Positions 22,721 to 34,400 of a stretch of 64,000 bases of DNA are shown piece after piece. A program made the translations under genes and the position numbers. Positions within the stretch are counted from its first letter, which is position 1; the number at the start of each line of letters is the position of its first letter. The DNA comes from Rhabdornis inornatus (lineage: Eukaryota > Chordata > Aves > Passeriformes > Rhabdornithidae). The stretch covers positions 756,847-820,846 of the forward strand of contig VWZS01000638.1 of assembly GCA_013397075.1 (NCBI GenBank), given 5' to 3'. The notes below the pieces were generated by a model that ran no database searches, was not told where the DNA came from, and saw only the letters and a program-made list of their open reading frames with translations.

Positions 22721-25700
22721 TGGATGTTTCAATCCACTTCCACTGCCTGACCCTACAACTCCTTTTCCTGACACGACTGCTTGAAGACAGGCTGAACAGA
22801 CCTAGAAAGAGTTAAACACAAGGATATTCCCCAGACTTATTTTACACTATCTGCAGAATGCTTTTGCGTTCCAGTCTTCCCTAAGCTTAATATTTTGTTT
22901 GCTTTTGGAGTGACACGTGGCATTTCAGCAGATGTTTTATCTGGGAGATCCTCTGAGACACACAGTCCTTTCTCCAGAGAAGCTGCAGTTAATTTAGGAC
23001 ATAGAATTATGCAGAAATAGTTCATTTTTTGTCTTCCAATGTTTACTGCCTTTCAGTACTGCACTGATATGGCACAATGTTTTCTGTAATCTAGATCCAG
23101 TCATTTAAATGCTCTCACTCTTTTCTGCAGCCTAACCTAAGCAAGTCTGTGATATCTACATGCCTGAACACTTCACTACTGTTCCAGCACTTTTTACAAA
23201 TAATTAACACATTAAATAACTCTGGTCCTAAAATGTGCATGCAGTCCACTCCACAACTGACCCTTGTTTTCCTAAAAGCACTCAGATTTAGCTCAGCAAT
23301 AAAAATGGTGTAATTCTCTTTCCCAAAGGGAAAGAAAACAGTTTCCATATCTTAAACAGTTTTTGTGTGGGATTTTTCTGTTCTGCAGCTGCTAACACTG
23401 TGCAACGAGGGAAAATACCCTATGAAAGTGTGCACATCTGAGTATTACAATCATAAATTGGAAAGACAATTCACATGGCAGTAGACCCTCCTGAACAGCA
23501 CTGAGGTCTTCAGCAGATCTCTCCATGACTGCACAGAGAAGTATTTTCTGCACCAACAATACAGGTTTTTTAACACAGGCTCACCAAACCTTCTGATTGT
23601 GGAGAGGATCTTGTCTGACAGCACACAATGAAGCCAGCTGCCAGATACCTCAACACATGCAAGAACATCCCCATTTCCCACTCTCTGCCCATTTCTTGGC
23701 TGTGCATCTGCAACACTCTTGGCACAGTAACTCCTTCCTCCAGTAGAAAACACGCAGGAAGAAAACAGAAAACTTTGCCCTCCTGTCCTCCCTCTCCCAT
23801 GAGCTGCCCTCGATGTCTTCCAACAAAAGGCACTCCCCTTCTGCATGCACAGGCACAACCTGTTCTACAGCTCACACAAATCTCACCAGCATAGACCAAA
23901 GGCTTAGAAACCACTTGCCACCAGCCTGGGAAACACGGAAGAACCCTGCCAAGAGCCGCTATCTCCAGGACAAAAGCATTCCCACTTCCCACACGTCCTA
24001 CCCCCTTCCAAACAAATTACTTGCCTGGACAGCAAAGGGTGACCTCTTCCTTGGCTCAGCAGTGAGTCCAGTCAGTCCCTCATCCTTTGAAGCCCAGCTT
24101 GGATGTGCCCATGTACACCAGAGAGCTGCTGGTGCCCCAGGGTGCCAGGGTCCCTGTGCTGGCAGCACCTGCAGGTCCCCAGAGGCAGAAATGCCATCTC
24201 ATCATTTGCTTGCACCTCACACACGACCCCGTCCTGCTTTCAGGCCTGCTGCTGGCAGAGTATTTACTTTAGCAACCCTGCTTTGTGGCAGGGTAATTTC
24301 ATTGTCTGGTGTTTCTGTCAGGAAAATTAATTACCAGTCTAGCTCACTGGCTTTTTCACCCACACATCGCAGGACATTAAAAACAAATGCCAAAAAAACT
24401 CATTTCCACAGACTCAGACTCAGAGAGCTGGGCTCTTTCTGAATTTTAAAACTTCTCTGTAAACTGCTCTCCTCAGGGATAATTTACCACCTGTGGTAGG
24501 ATCCCATAGCCAAGCATGATAGTCTCAGCAGAGTCCTTCATGGACAAGTATACACATCAGACAAAAATATAACTCAAAACTTGATACTTGCTGGCACCTC
24601 GAGCAGAGAGTGTTCCTGCTTCCAGAAGAAGGCTGGGGGCAGCTGCAGGCAGTTCAGACAGACCTACAGTGAACATGTCTCTGAGCTGGTGCACACAGCT
24701 CCTGTATCACTCTACCTGCCCGTCTCACCTGCTAAAGCCTGAATTCTGGGAAGCAGCGGCTTTCACATCTCCACTCAGGAAGCCCTGGGCAGAGGCAGAG
24801 AGGGAGGAGCTGAGCTCCTCTGCCCAAGCAGGGATGTACTGACCAGCTGCATACCCAGGGCTTCACCTGGTCAGGGCTCATGCTCTCTCATGCACCAAAA
24901 TACCTCTTGTGAGGACAAGGAACTGCATCCTTTGTGTGTCTTACAAAGGTGTTTCTATACAAGTGCTGGAGCTCTATCCTCCTCCCAGATGAACCCTTTC
25001 TTCGGCATCTTTATGGACTCTCTCATACCTGCTCACTTGATTCTTTCATACTTTGTGGAGGTGTCCACCTTTTATTGCCAGGTACTGTAGAATGCAGAGT
25101 TAACTCCTAGATAATGGAGGCAGAATGCAAAGAGAATCTTTTTTTTGTTCACGTACTTCTTTTTGCTCTGTACTTCTCAGACTCCAAATCATTTCTTAAG
25201 TGAAGGGATGTAAAAGGAGACAGGCTCATATTCTGGAAGTAAAAGGCTACAGTTGCTATCCCTCATCCCTGCACCTCTCCACTCACACAGACACCCCGGA
25301 AGGGATGCAGACATCAAACATGGATGACCCCCAGACTAAGGCCATCCTCTGCTCCAGGGCTGGGCATCTGCAGACTTTTATGTCTGTGATAAAGACAGCC
25401 ACCAGGGCCAGAGCTTAACACACCTACCAGCACCAACAGCTCCTGCTTGCTACTCCCCATCCCATTCAGTGTACAGGAGAGCAGCTCTTGGCCCCACTCA
25501 TGTCACTCAGCAGGGAAGTGTTGGGCTCACCCTCATTGCTGGACATCTGCATTTCTCCTGCATCCCTGAGCAAGGGACAGCCCTGGGAGTGAAGACTCAT
25601 CCCAGAATATGCAGGCACACTATGCCTTTCAGATTCTAGCATAAAGCTCCAACCATGGAGAGGTTAGTAAACATAGGGTTATTCCTGAGGGTGGGAAAGG

Positions 25701-26039
25701 ACCACAGAGGAATGCCACCCAATTGGTCACAGTATACTGTTTGCCCACAAAGATTTATTGGTTTAAGTGATAAGGAAGGACAGTGCCACTACAGGGCCTT
25801 CTAGCAGGCTCTGTATTTCACTGGTCAAACACAGGCACACCTGGTTTCTGGGAAGGACTGTGGGTATAACCAGAGACATTTCCAGGGCTGCCAGGCCACC
25901 TGTACAACCACCATTAGAAGGGAGCTCCAACACAGCACTACTCACATTGCTCTTGCCCATCCCTCAAGATCAGTCTGCAACACTTAAAAAAATATCTGTA
26001 TCAGCTCAAAAGACTGGAAGCTGGATCCACTCAGCCCTT

Positions 26040-26930
26040 GGTGATGGTTTATGTTACAGGACATACATATAAACTGGAGGCTGGTAACCAGTGAGGTACT
26101 GCAGGGGTTTATCCCGGACTGGTCTCATTTAACATCTTTATCCCTGACCTGAGGAAGAGGCAGAGAGCATTCTCATCCAGTTTATGGGTGATGCCACGCT
26201 GGAGAGACCTCACCATGCACTTGAGGGCAGGGCTGTTACCCAGAGGGACCTGGACAGGCAGGAAGCATGGGCTGATAGCACCTTCTGAAACACAGCCAGG
26301 AGAAATGTCAGGTCTGGCCCCTGGGACAGACAAGCGCTCGCGACAACTGGGGAACTGCTCAGCTGGAATGGCCATGAGCACCTTGACTCTAGGAGCAGTC
26401 GGCTAGAAAGGAAGACCCTGGCAGTAGTGGGACCAACAACCTCCTTGGAACAGGGCCAGCAGACCAAGGAATGTGATAACCCACTTCCAGCCACATCTGG
26501 ACACCGTGTATGGTCTGGGGATCCCATTGGGCAGGTGAACTGGGGCAACCTCAGTGGAGGGAAGGAGAACCATGGTGTCCATGAGAGCAGCCTGCCTCTC
26601 CTCCTCTGCCACATGGAGAAAATGGTGCCAGGCTCTTCCCTCAGATGTGCAGCAGAAGGCAGAGATAAGAGACAAAGTGAAACAGAAGATCCCCCTCTGG
26701 GAATGGGGAAAACACCACCACTGTGCAGATAAATGAACCACCAGAACAGACTGCCCTGAGGGACTCTGCAGTTGCTATCCTTGGAGGCTTTTAAGAGCCA
26801 GCAAGATGAAGTCCTGATCTTGATCTCATGGCAGACTCTACCTTGACCATCAAGTTGGACTAAATGACCTCCCAGGGCCCCCTGTCACCTGAACTTCTCT
26901 AACTCTGTAAGGTCCAGTAACCATACATTT
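26040..26930 (+). mobile_element. Degenerate CR1 LINE, 3' part (end of reverse transcriptase and 3' UTR)
   Basis: In order on the plus strand: actggaggctggtaaccagt, then gtgaggtactgcaggggttt (cf. the VPQGSVLGP block), then ttaacatctttatccctgac (FNIFINDL block), then cagagggacctggacaggca (QRDLDR block). Near the end come ccagaacagactgccctgag and gttggactaaatgacctccc. This is the fixed layout of avian CR1 elements from the C-terminal reverse transcriptase to the 3' end. All frames are broken by indels and stops, so the copy is inactive. It is antisense to HIPK2. The typical terminal octamer repeat is reduced to ctctaactctgtaa. Confidence 0.85.
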
Positions 26931-27189
26931 CTCAATAGGAAGGTCACCAAGATCCTTCTACACACAGGCGAAATCCTACACAGCTGGGAGTGTTTCCTGT
27001 GGTACAGGTGCAGATCCCAGAGTGTTTTAATCAAGTGTACATACACACAGCTCTGTCTTTCAAAAACAGAGAGCAAGTTACACAACAATTACCTCTGAAC
27101 TTGGCTGGAGTAATTATCAACCAAGCGTCATGAGCCTCTCATTGCTAGCTAAGGGTATTTAATTGCAAAAACTCATAGAAGCAGACTAG

Positions 27190-27430
27190 ACTACCCACCC
27201 CTGGCCACTGCTCATGTTCCACCTGGATGCTGACTGGGAAGAGTGAAAATACTCCAGAGGATGGTGTCAGAGGTGGACAGGGCTAGCCTGAACCTCAGGG
27301 GAATCACCCACTCCCTCCCTGCCCCAATCCTGGGCCATCCAAGCAATGCCTGTGTCACTCCTGGCAAGCATTCAGCCAGCCTGTCTTAGAGACCTCCCAT
27401 AGTGGAGCATCCATAAGACTCTGCTGTGCC
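27190..27430 (-). repeat. Possible CR1-derived remnant
   Basis: Phrases such as agcctgtcttagagacctcc followed by catagtggagcatccataag resemble the complement of a CR1 3' region (cctccagggatggggcatccacaacc). The similarity is short and uncertain. It lies just downstream of the clear CR1 element and may be an older independent insertion. Confidence 0.3.
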
Positions 27431-28352
27431 CCAAAGGACCTCACCCCTTGTAATTTTAAGGAATAATACAGCTGTGCATAGCTGACTTTATGTCATGCTT
27501 AATTACAACTTGTTGTCAATCTGGCATCTATGTAATACATATGGAAAAACATAATTTAATACATCTCACTTGACTTTGCTTATACCTGGCCTTCTGCCAG
27601 GCTGCACCTCTTCCCTCTCCTCACTCTGCCTTGGCCTCAACACATACTCAGTACCTATAACCTTCTCTCTTTTTCTCTCTTGCTCACTATACCCGTCTCC
27701 TTTTCTGCTCTCTTCCCACACTTATTATGGACATCCCACATAGGAACCTCCCTACCCCTGTGAAGGAGGTGCACACCCTGCACTTGGAAACACAATCCTA
27801 TGCTGCTATGGATTTGCATCCATCTTGAAGAATGGGGAGTCACAAGGACACATATCAGGCACTCCAATAGGATCCCCCTGCTTGCTGCCACCATCCACAT
27901 GCAGCTCATAGAAAAAGCAATTTCCATAGGTTAATCCTGGAAGACTTTCAAGTAAACTACACTTAAATATCACGCATTTGCCGTCCCTATGCGCTTTTCT
28001 TGGGATTAAGAAAGCTGGATTCAGCCATGAACAAAGCCTGGGTTTAAATGGGGAGGGAGGGGTTCCTGCTGGGAGGCTCTGCACCTCTCTGCTCTCCTGT
28101 ATACATTGTACGTACACACTTCATTTAGGTTAGGGCATTAAAGAAAATCTCCTGCTCTCTTCAGCAAGAGCATGTGAGAAAATAAATGACTGAAGCCCAG
28201 AAGAGAAGGCAGTGCAGCTGTTTGTGGAAATAAGACAAAAGATTTAGAAACACTTGCTTTTTTCCCCCCCTCTCCCATGTCAGGCTGTTTACAGAAACCA
28301 AGGGATGAAATTTTGCAGACAAAACCACTGAGAGCAGCCTGTCAGTCTCAAA

Positions 28353-28412
28353 GGGAAGGAGAAAGGGAGGGAGAGGGAGAGGGAGAGGGAGAGGGAGAGG
28401 GAGAGGGAGGGG
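28353..28412 (+). repeat. GGGAGA purine repeat with G-quadruplex potential
   Basis: An almost perfect array of GGGAGA units follows a purine-rich lead-in. At least six GGG runs with three-base AGA loops fit the canonical G3N1-7 quadruplex rule on the plus strand. HIPK2 is transcribed from the minus strand, so the G-rich strand is the template, and the pre-mRNA carries the C/U-rich complement. Confidence 0.9.
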
Positions 28413-30589
28413 AATGTAGGCTTCTTTCAGGATTATGGATCATTGCTAAATTGCTCTATCAATTATTAAACCCATCACTCAAAGCACAGTAACCAAAATA
28501 TAGCAGATAAAGCCTTTCTCATCCACTCTCTACCAGATGCTCTCCTCCTCCTAAAGCCAGAGGGGAATGAAAATTCCTACAGTTTATATTTTATAAACAT
28601 AATTTTCCCTGTGACTTGAAAATAAAAGATTTTCCAGACAAGGTACAGTGGAACTGAGCCCCTGGCAGGAAGACATTAAAGGAGGAATTGCCCTTTTGAC
28701 TAACAGACCTAAGGAATAAAACAAAATCTCTCTAATCAATATGATTTCTTAACACTGACAGGTTAAAACATTTGTCTGTGAATAAATGAAGAAGCAGGCC
28801 TCAGCCATCAATACCTGTTAGTTGCTGTTTGCTCTTTGCCACTGCTGCTGAACAGATCTGAGATCAGCTGCAGGGTGGGCACAGTCCCAGAAAAGGACAG
28901 GACAAAGGGGAACGAGGCACCCGGTCTGGCCAGTGGCTCTGTGGAGAAGGAAACTGCAGCCATGCATCCAGGGTGAGACAGGAAGCCCTGGGTGAACAGT
29001 GCTGAGAAGGAGCCACACAGGGGGGATAACCAGGACTCGACATCCGACTGGAAAGGCTTCCACGTGGCTACCAGGGTCTGGATGGACCTAGTGATTCTAT
29101 GAGTTTTTAGCAGCACCACATGCACTTGCTGGAAGCATTCACCACATGCATCATCTAGAGCAAATACATGTCTGAGTGCTGGCAAGGGCCTGGCTGCAGC
29201 TCAGGTTAAACATGCACTCATATGTTTTGCTGAACCTGAATCCACTAGCAAGTCCTTGATGTGATTGAGCTGGAAGTCATAAAAGGCAAAAAAATGCTAA
29301 TAAGCCAAATAATTGAAAAGAGAGCCAGGCCCTGGGTTTAACCAAGAGCCTGCTAAGCTTGTCCCAGCCAAGCATCTTTGTACATCCCTGGAGGAAGCCC
29401 TACTGGACTGACCACAATCATACTCACCTCTCTGCATTCAGAAATGCAGGACTCCATAACCTTGAGAGGAGGTGCACAACATGGAGCACCAGGACCATGG
29501 CCCCAGGGGTCCACAGCTCCACGCTGAGCCAGAAGCACAAAAACACGCACAGGGGGTGATGCAACAACAGCTACATTCAGCACAGCGTGACCTCTGGTTG
29601 TTCTCCCAAACAAAGGGCCATGCATGGGGGGAAGGGCTGGGGCTTTCCCAGGTTATGGAAGAAATCAGAGAATAGAAAAATCATAATTTGAAAACAAAAA
29701 GCCCTATCCATGCCAGGCAGTGAATGGATGAGCCGCAATACATTGGGTGCAGAAATCCCCTGAAGGAGGCATCTGATCAAGAGGAGAAGAATGCCAATTA
29801 TGTGCTCCCATTCATGCCACTGCAATGAAAGCATAATTCTGACTCTGCTTTCTGACCCACAGTACGCAACTTATGCAAATCCAAGCTGTTCTCACTTCCC
29901 TCAGAGCCAAGTGTCCACCAATGCCAGAGCTGGCTCTAACTTTTTGTTTTCCTTTTCAAATCTATTGTTTTCACTGCTGAATATTTAAAACCTTTTGTTG
30001 TTGCTGTTGCATTTCTTTGGAAATGAAATAATAATTGAAAAAAATCCCACAGCACACAGAAACAAACAAAAATTGACTTCTCCTCTCTCCAGCCATCCTG
30101 CCACGCTCAGTTCCATCCCAAGCCCTTATCGTCCCAGCCCAGAGCCTTGCCACATATTGGCCAAGTGAAGCTTCTCGTGTCTGATCTGCAATGTTCCTGA
30201 TACTTTTGTTCGCAGCAAATACTGAAAGTTGCACGAAGCTGCATGGTGGTTTTATAGGATTAGCCCAACTACTGAGCCAACTGTCAATATAAGACTCCAA
30301 AAGACTTCTATGCCTGGCAAACACGGATACGAACCAGACTCATGCCATGATCCTAAGATTGGCTTCACAGAACAAGTAGCAGGTCTGAGGCTAAAAATAT
30401 CAAATTATTGCAGCCTTCCTTTATTTTTTTTCTTTTTTTTTTAATCATGACTACTGGCTGCCTTCTTTTTTTATAATTAGAAGAAGACAAAGACAAAAAT
30501 AAAGTACTTATCCTGCCTGCTCCTTGGAGAAAGGAGCATTGCCCTTTACTTATCTCAGAAGAGCCACACAGATTTAATATTATTATTAG

Positions 30590-30850
30590 CCACAACTATT
30601 TGTATTTCTGTAGCAGAAGCCCCAGCAGATCCCAGAGCCTCACAATGCTAGATGCTAAAACATGCTAAAGGACTGTGTCTGCTCCAGAGAATTGATGATC
30701 TAAGACAATGTGTAGTGACAGGGGAACAGATTGGTGGAGCAGTTCGCCCAAGATCATACAGTGAGAGCACAGCAAAGCCAAGAAAAGAAGTGGGGTCCTA
30801 GTGAACAACGTGCTGTATCTATCAGACCATGACTTTGACTTGTTATAGCA
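30590..30850 (+). repeat. Ancient amniote SINE/L3-type element
   Basis: The plus strand follows the layout of an old repeat common in turtles, crocodiles and birds. It begins tatttgtatttctgtagcag, continues agcctcacaatgctagatgc (cf. ccccattgtgctaggcgctg), and has a degraded cagtccctgcc segment. It then shows the MIR-like box gcccaagatcatacagtgag and ends ctgtatctatcagaccatga (cf. ctatccactagaccatgct). All blocks are in order, which makes the call fairly secure although the exact family name is not. Confidence 0.65.
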
Positions 30851-31289
30851 GGAAACAACAATAATAATACATGGATTTGAAGGCTCTTTTGAAAGACATG
30901 GGTATTACTGAAGTAAGGCAGATTTTAAGTCAAAATGATCTGCAGATATCAGCCAGCAAGACAGCAGCCATGCTGGGAACTGCACATGAAATCCAAGGCC
31001 CACTTTTAAGCCCCGCCTGGTGAGACACAGCACCCTGCCTACGCTCCGAGGACCTGCTTGGTCCACACAGAAGTTTAAGGAAAAGCCTGGGAATGCCTGC
31101 TCATCTGCACATAGAGATCTGTGTGGCAGGGAACAGCAGGGACACCTCGGAGCTGCCCCAGTTGCCTATTCCTGCTGCAGAGAGTTGAAAATTTCCACTC
31201 AAGCCCTACTTGAGTCAGCACAGCCGGCAGAGCGGGTGACAACAGCCCCCTGTACAAGCAGCAGGGAACAGCACAGATTGCAGGAACAC

Positions 31290-31440
31290 AAATCCACCCT
31301 GAATTTTATTTATTTTTATTACATTTATATTAGGGCTAACATCTGGAAGTGTTAAGTAAAGCCCCACTGTACTAGAAGATGTAAAAAAAATGTAAGAAAA
31401 CAGTCCCTGTTCTAAAAAACTTGCAACTTAATTTGGGATC
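31290..31440 (+). repeat. Second partial copy of the same ancient SINE/L3-type element
   Basis: The 5'-half blocks recur in the same order: taaagccccactgtactaga (cf. ggccccattgtgctaggcgc), then aaaacagtccctgttctaaa and aaacttgcaacttaatttgg (cf. agacagtccctgccccgaagagcttacaatctaaat). The MIR-like 3' box is missing. It lies in the same orientation as, and about 450 bp downstream of, the fuller copy at 30590. Confidence 0.6.
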
Positions 31441-34400
31441 CCTCATCACTCTGGAAATAAAGCTCTGGGACTTGCTGCTCAGCATCTGCTAAGACAGGAT
31501 CTGCAACCAAGCCTGAACAAAAGGCACTGTGGTGGCCACTATGAGTCTAGATCCTGCAGCTACCATATTTTAGGGCCAAAGACTGCAATTGCTCCCTGGT
31601 CCAGAGATGGAAGAGGGCCCTTGTAGCTGTAGCAGAAAAACATCTCTGACTTTAACTGTTAATGTCACACATTTTAGTGGAGCCAGACAGAAAACCACGA
31701 TACCAGCATGAACACAAGTGTGGTATGCAAATAGTTCCAAAGAATCATGATGCTTAAGGGAAGAAAGGCACCTCTTCAGAAGAAAGACTTTTAAAACACA
31801 GTCTTCTGCAAAGTTAAGTTCACTCTTTATTTAAAACTATTGCACAGAAAATTCAATTGTTCTCTAACGCATCTCTGTACCAAATCAGGAACCTAAATTC
31901 AATCATTAAAGTGTGAAGCTGATGAATTTAAATCCATAGTAAGTGCAAATTTCAACACAATTTTAAGTAAGGAGTCGCTCCCAACACCTTCATAACATGT
32001 CAACACATAGTCATATATTTGTTTCTGGGACTCTTCAAATGTCTCCCTTTACTGTTTCATTTTTTCCTTGCCAAAACAAATTCTTAAAGCTATCCCGATG
32101 TTCTGAAGAAACATAAACATTTTCCGCATGTTAAAATCTAAGGTGGCTATGATAGAAATTTTGGAGAGATACATCTTGCAGGAAAAAAATACCATACAAA
32201 AGAAACTTTTCCCCATACACAAGGGGAATCTGAACTGATTCCCATCTGATTAACTTCTAATTTGTCCTTGGATCACATTGCAGTACGGATGTAATTTTTT
32301 AATTTCACTGTTTTGTAAGTAGCCAGTACTGTCCTCGTAAAGGGCGAAGAAATCCCCATATATCAGGAAAGCTTTTGGCTGAGAGGAAGTTTAGTAATTA
32401 CTCCAGAGAAATAAATATAACAATCAAAAATACTTCCCAGGACATGAAGGCAAAGATCTGCCCTTTCTTGAAAGAAGGGGCTATCTTACGTATACATTCC
32501 TATCTTCAATTATCGTGACTGTCTGTAACATCTAGCTCCCTGTTAAGTCAACTGCAGGGGTCAAGAACATTTCCTGGCGTTCTTCACATTTTTTTCACAT
32601 GTTGCAGTTTTATCTGGTGTGTATCATATGCTTCCCCCCGAAATGCCTGAACCGAACCCTTTTCCTCCTGGCAGAGGAGTTCAGGCTTCGTAAACTTGAC
32701 TGCAGCTCTCAGAAACCTCATCACTTGAGAGCTGTGTTAGGAACTAGTGAAAACAGAGCAGGTCTGGCTTTGATAAGTAAAACTGCAGTACGCTCAAGCA
32801 GCAGGGGATGCAAATGGACCAACACCTCCCTTTAAAGGCACTTTCACCCCTTTCTAAGCCCGTGAATTTATTGCCCCGATGTCTTGGAGCTTCCCTGTCC
32901 CTCCATCACAAAACCTTAGGGTACATTTTGTTACCTTTACTGCACCCTTCCCCAGCTCCATCCCTGCAGCTCCCCCGACACCCACTTCAGCTGTGGAAAG
33001 CCGTCATTTTGGTTTAACTGGGGCTGTGACAGAGCTGGTGTCTGCAGCACATTGGGCAGGAGCCTCCAGCTGGATGGGGGCAGGACAGAAGGGCCCTGCA
33101 TGAAGGGCAGCTCACTGCCCACCTGTGATTTACTACCAGCACACAGCAATATTTAGAGTGCAATAATAAGGCAGTGCATGAGTGCTTTACCAACAAACAA
33201 GACGGAGAAGGGAATAACTGTATTTCCCCTGTTGTTCTAAGGGGAGGTTCACCAAAAGGTTAGCGAGAAAAAAATGCAGGCCCATCGATCACTGGGACAG
33301 CTACCCTAGAAAGGTTACCCCGTGTTCCTGCCTCATTTTTCACATCTATAATTACCCTGCCGCTTCTCCTCGCATCCCACCCATCACCAGGCAGCAAATG
33401 CCAACCACTGCTGCTTTATTAATTATGTATTTTGCTCATGCCCATTGTCGCCGCCCCACAAGATGCTACAGCAGCGACAGGATTAAGTGGTACAACTTCT
33501 GTGATCTCCGCAGGGTGGCGTGGCCAGGGAAGAGGAGCTTGAGGGCTTTCCTGTTTTTCCTTCACCAGAGAGGGGAAATGACCAGCTCCATGTCCCATTG
33601 AGGTGGGACGGAGGTGGGAGGGATGCAGCTCTTTACATCTGCCCTGAGAGAGGGAGAAGCAATGTAGGGGCATACGAGGGAAGACTGCTTCCATTCATGA
33701 AGAGCTCAGATTTCTCTTGGATCTTCATCCAACTGAAACAAAATGCCAATATTGCTGAACATGCTTAGCAACTCCTAAGGCGCAATCCTACTCTGAACAG
33801 TGCCTGTCTAAAAACAGCAACACCAGGCTCCTTGTTTACTGTATCTTCCTGATGCCCAATCTGAATGTCTTAGTTTAAAAGGAAAAAGAGGGAAAAAAAC
33901 CCCAAAAATTATCTATCAGTCCAGCAAACCCAACCACGGCTTCAAGAGCCACTCTGGACTCTTTTCTTTCATATTTATGCACACAGACACAAGCAGCCAA
34001 ATTAAGAGCTACGCAAAGATGGGCAAGAGAAGTGCAAGACAATGATTTGAAGACAACAAATTTGCAGAGAACTTGATATGTTTCTACTCAAAGTACAGCA
34101 TCACGTTTCTGATTCAGGGGAGCCGGAGGGTTTTTTTTTCTTTGAGGAAACCTAAAATAGCTTCCTTTGAGAACATGCATTCTGTAATCACCACTTCATC
34201 CTTCTGCAGTATTTCTGGATCCAGGCTTTTCAGTTGTAGAATAATAGTAAATATGTATAAAATAGGGAAAACTTCTGCTTGACCAAGAAGTATTTTCTGT
34301 TCTTGCTTTTCTTCTGTCCCACCAGAAACAACAATTAATGTTCTAACAATTCTAAAATCATTATTTTCTAATTGTAACCATTTCTGCAACAGAACTCAGG

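Larger units (their letters stand above)
19567..26039. other. Intronic sequence without genes, proximal block
   Basis: Apart from the short tandem at 21364 and the LINE-like block at 22430, I see no gene. The part at 23650-24300 is somewhat GC-richer and carries a 209-codon open frame (23813-24442, plus strand). That frame has no recognisable domain and codon use typical of chance frames. Confidence 0.7.

Noticed and set aside
23813..24442. 209-codon plus-strand open frame
   Set aside because: No recognisable domain, no splice or promoter context, amino-acid make-up typical of translated non-coding DNA, and several overlapping open frames in other phases.
28277..28492. Open frame with an EGEGEG repeat
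   Set aside because: It is the translation of the GGGAGA simple repeat.
28800..29110. Possible LTR or CR1 insertion ending in ctagtgattctatgag
   Set aside because: Only a short terminal phrase looks CR1-like. The body could not be aligned to any remembered family.
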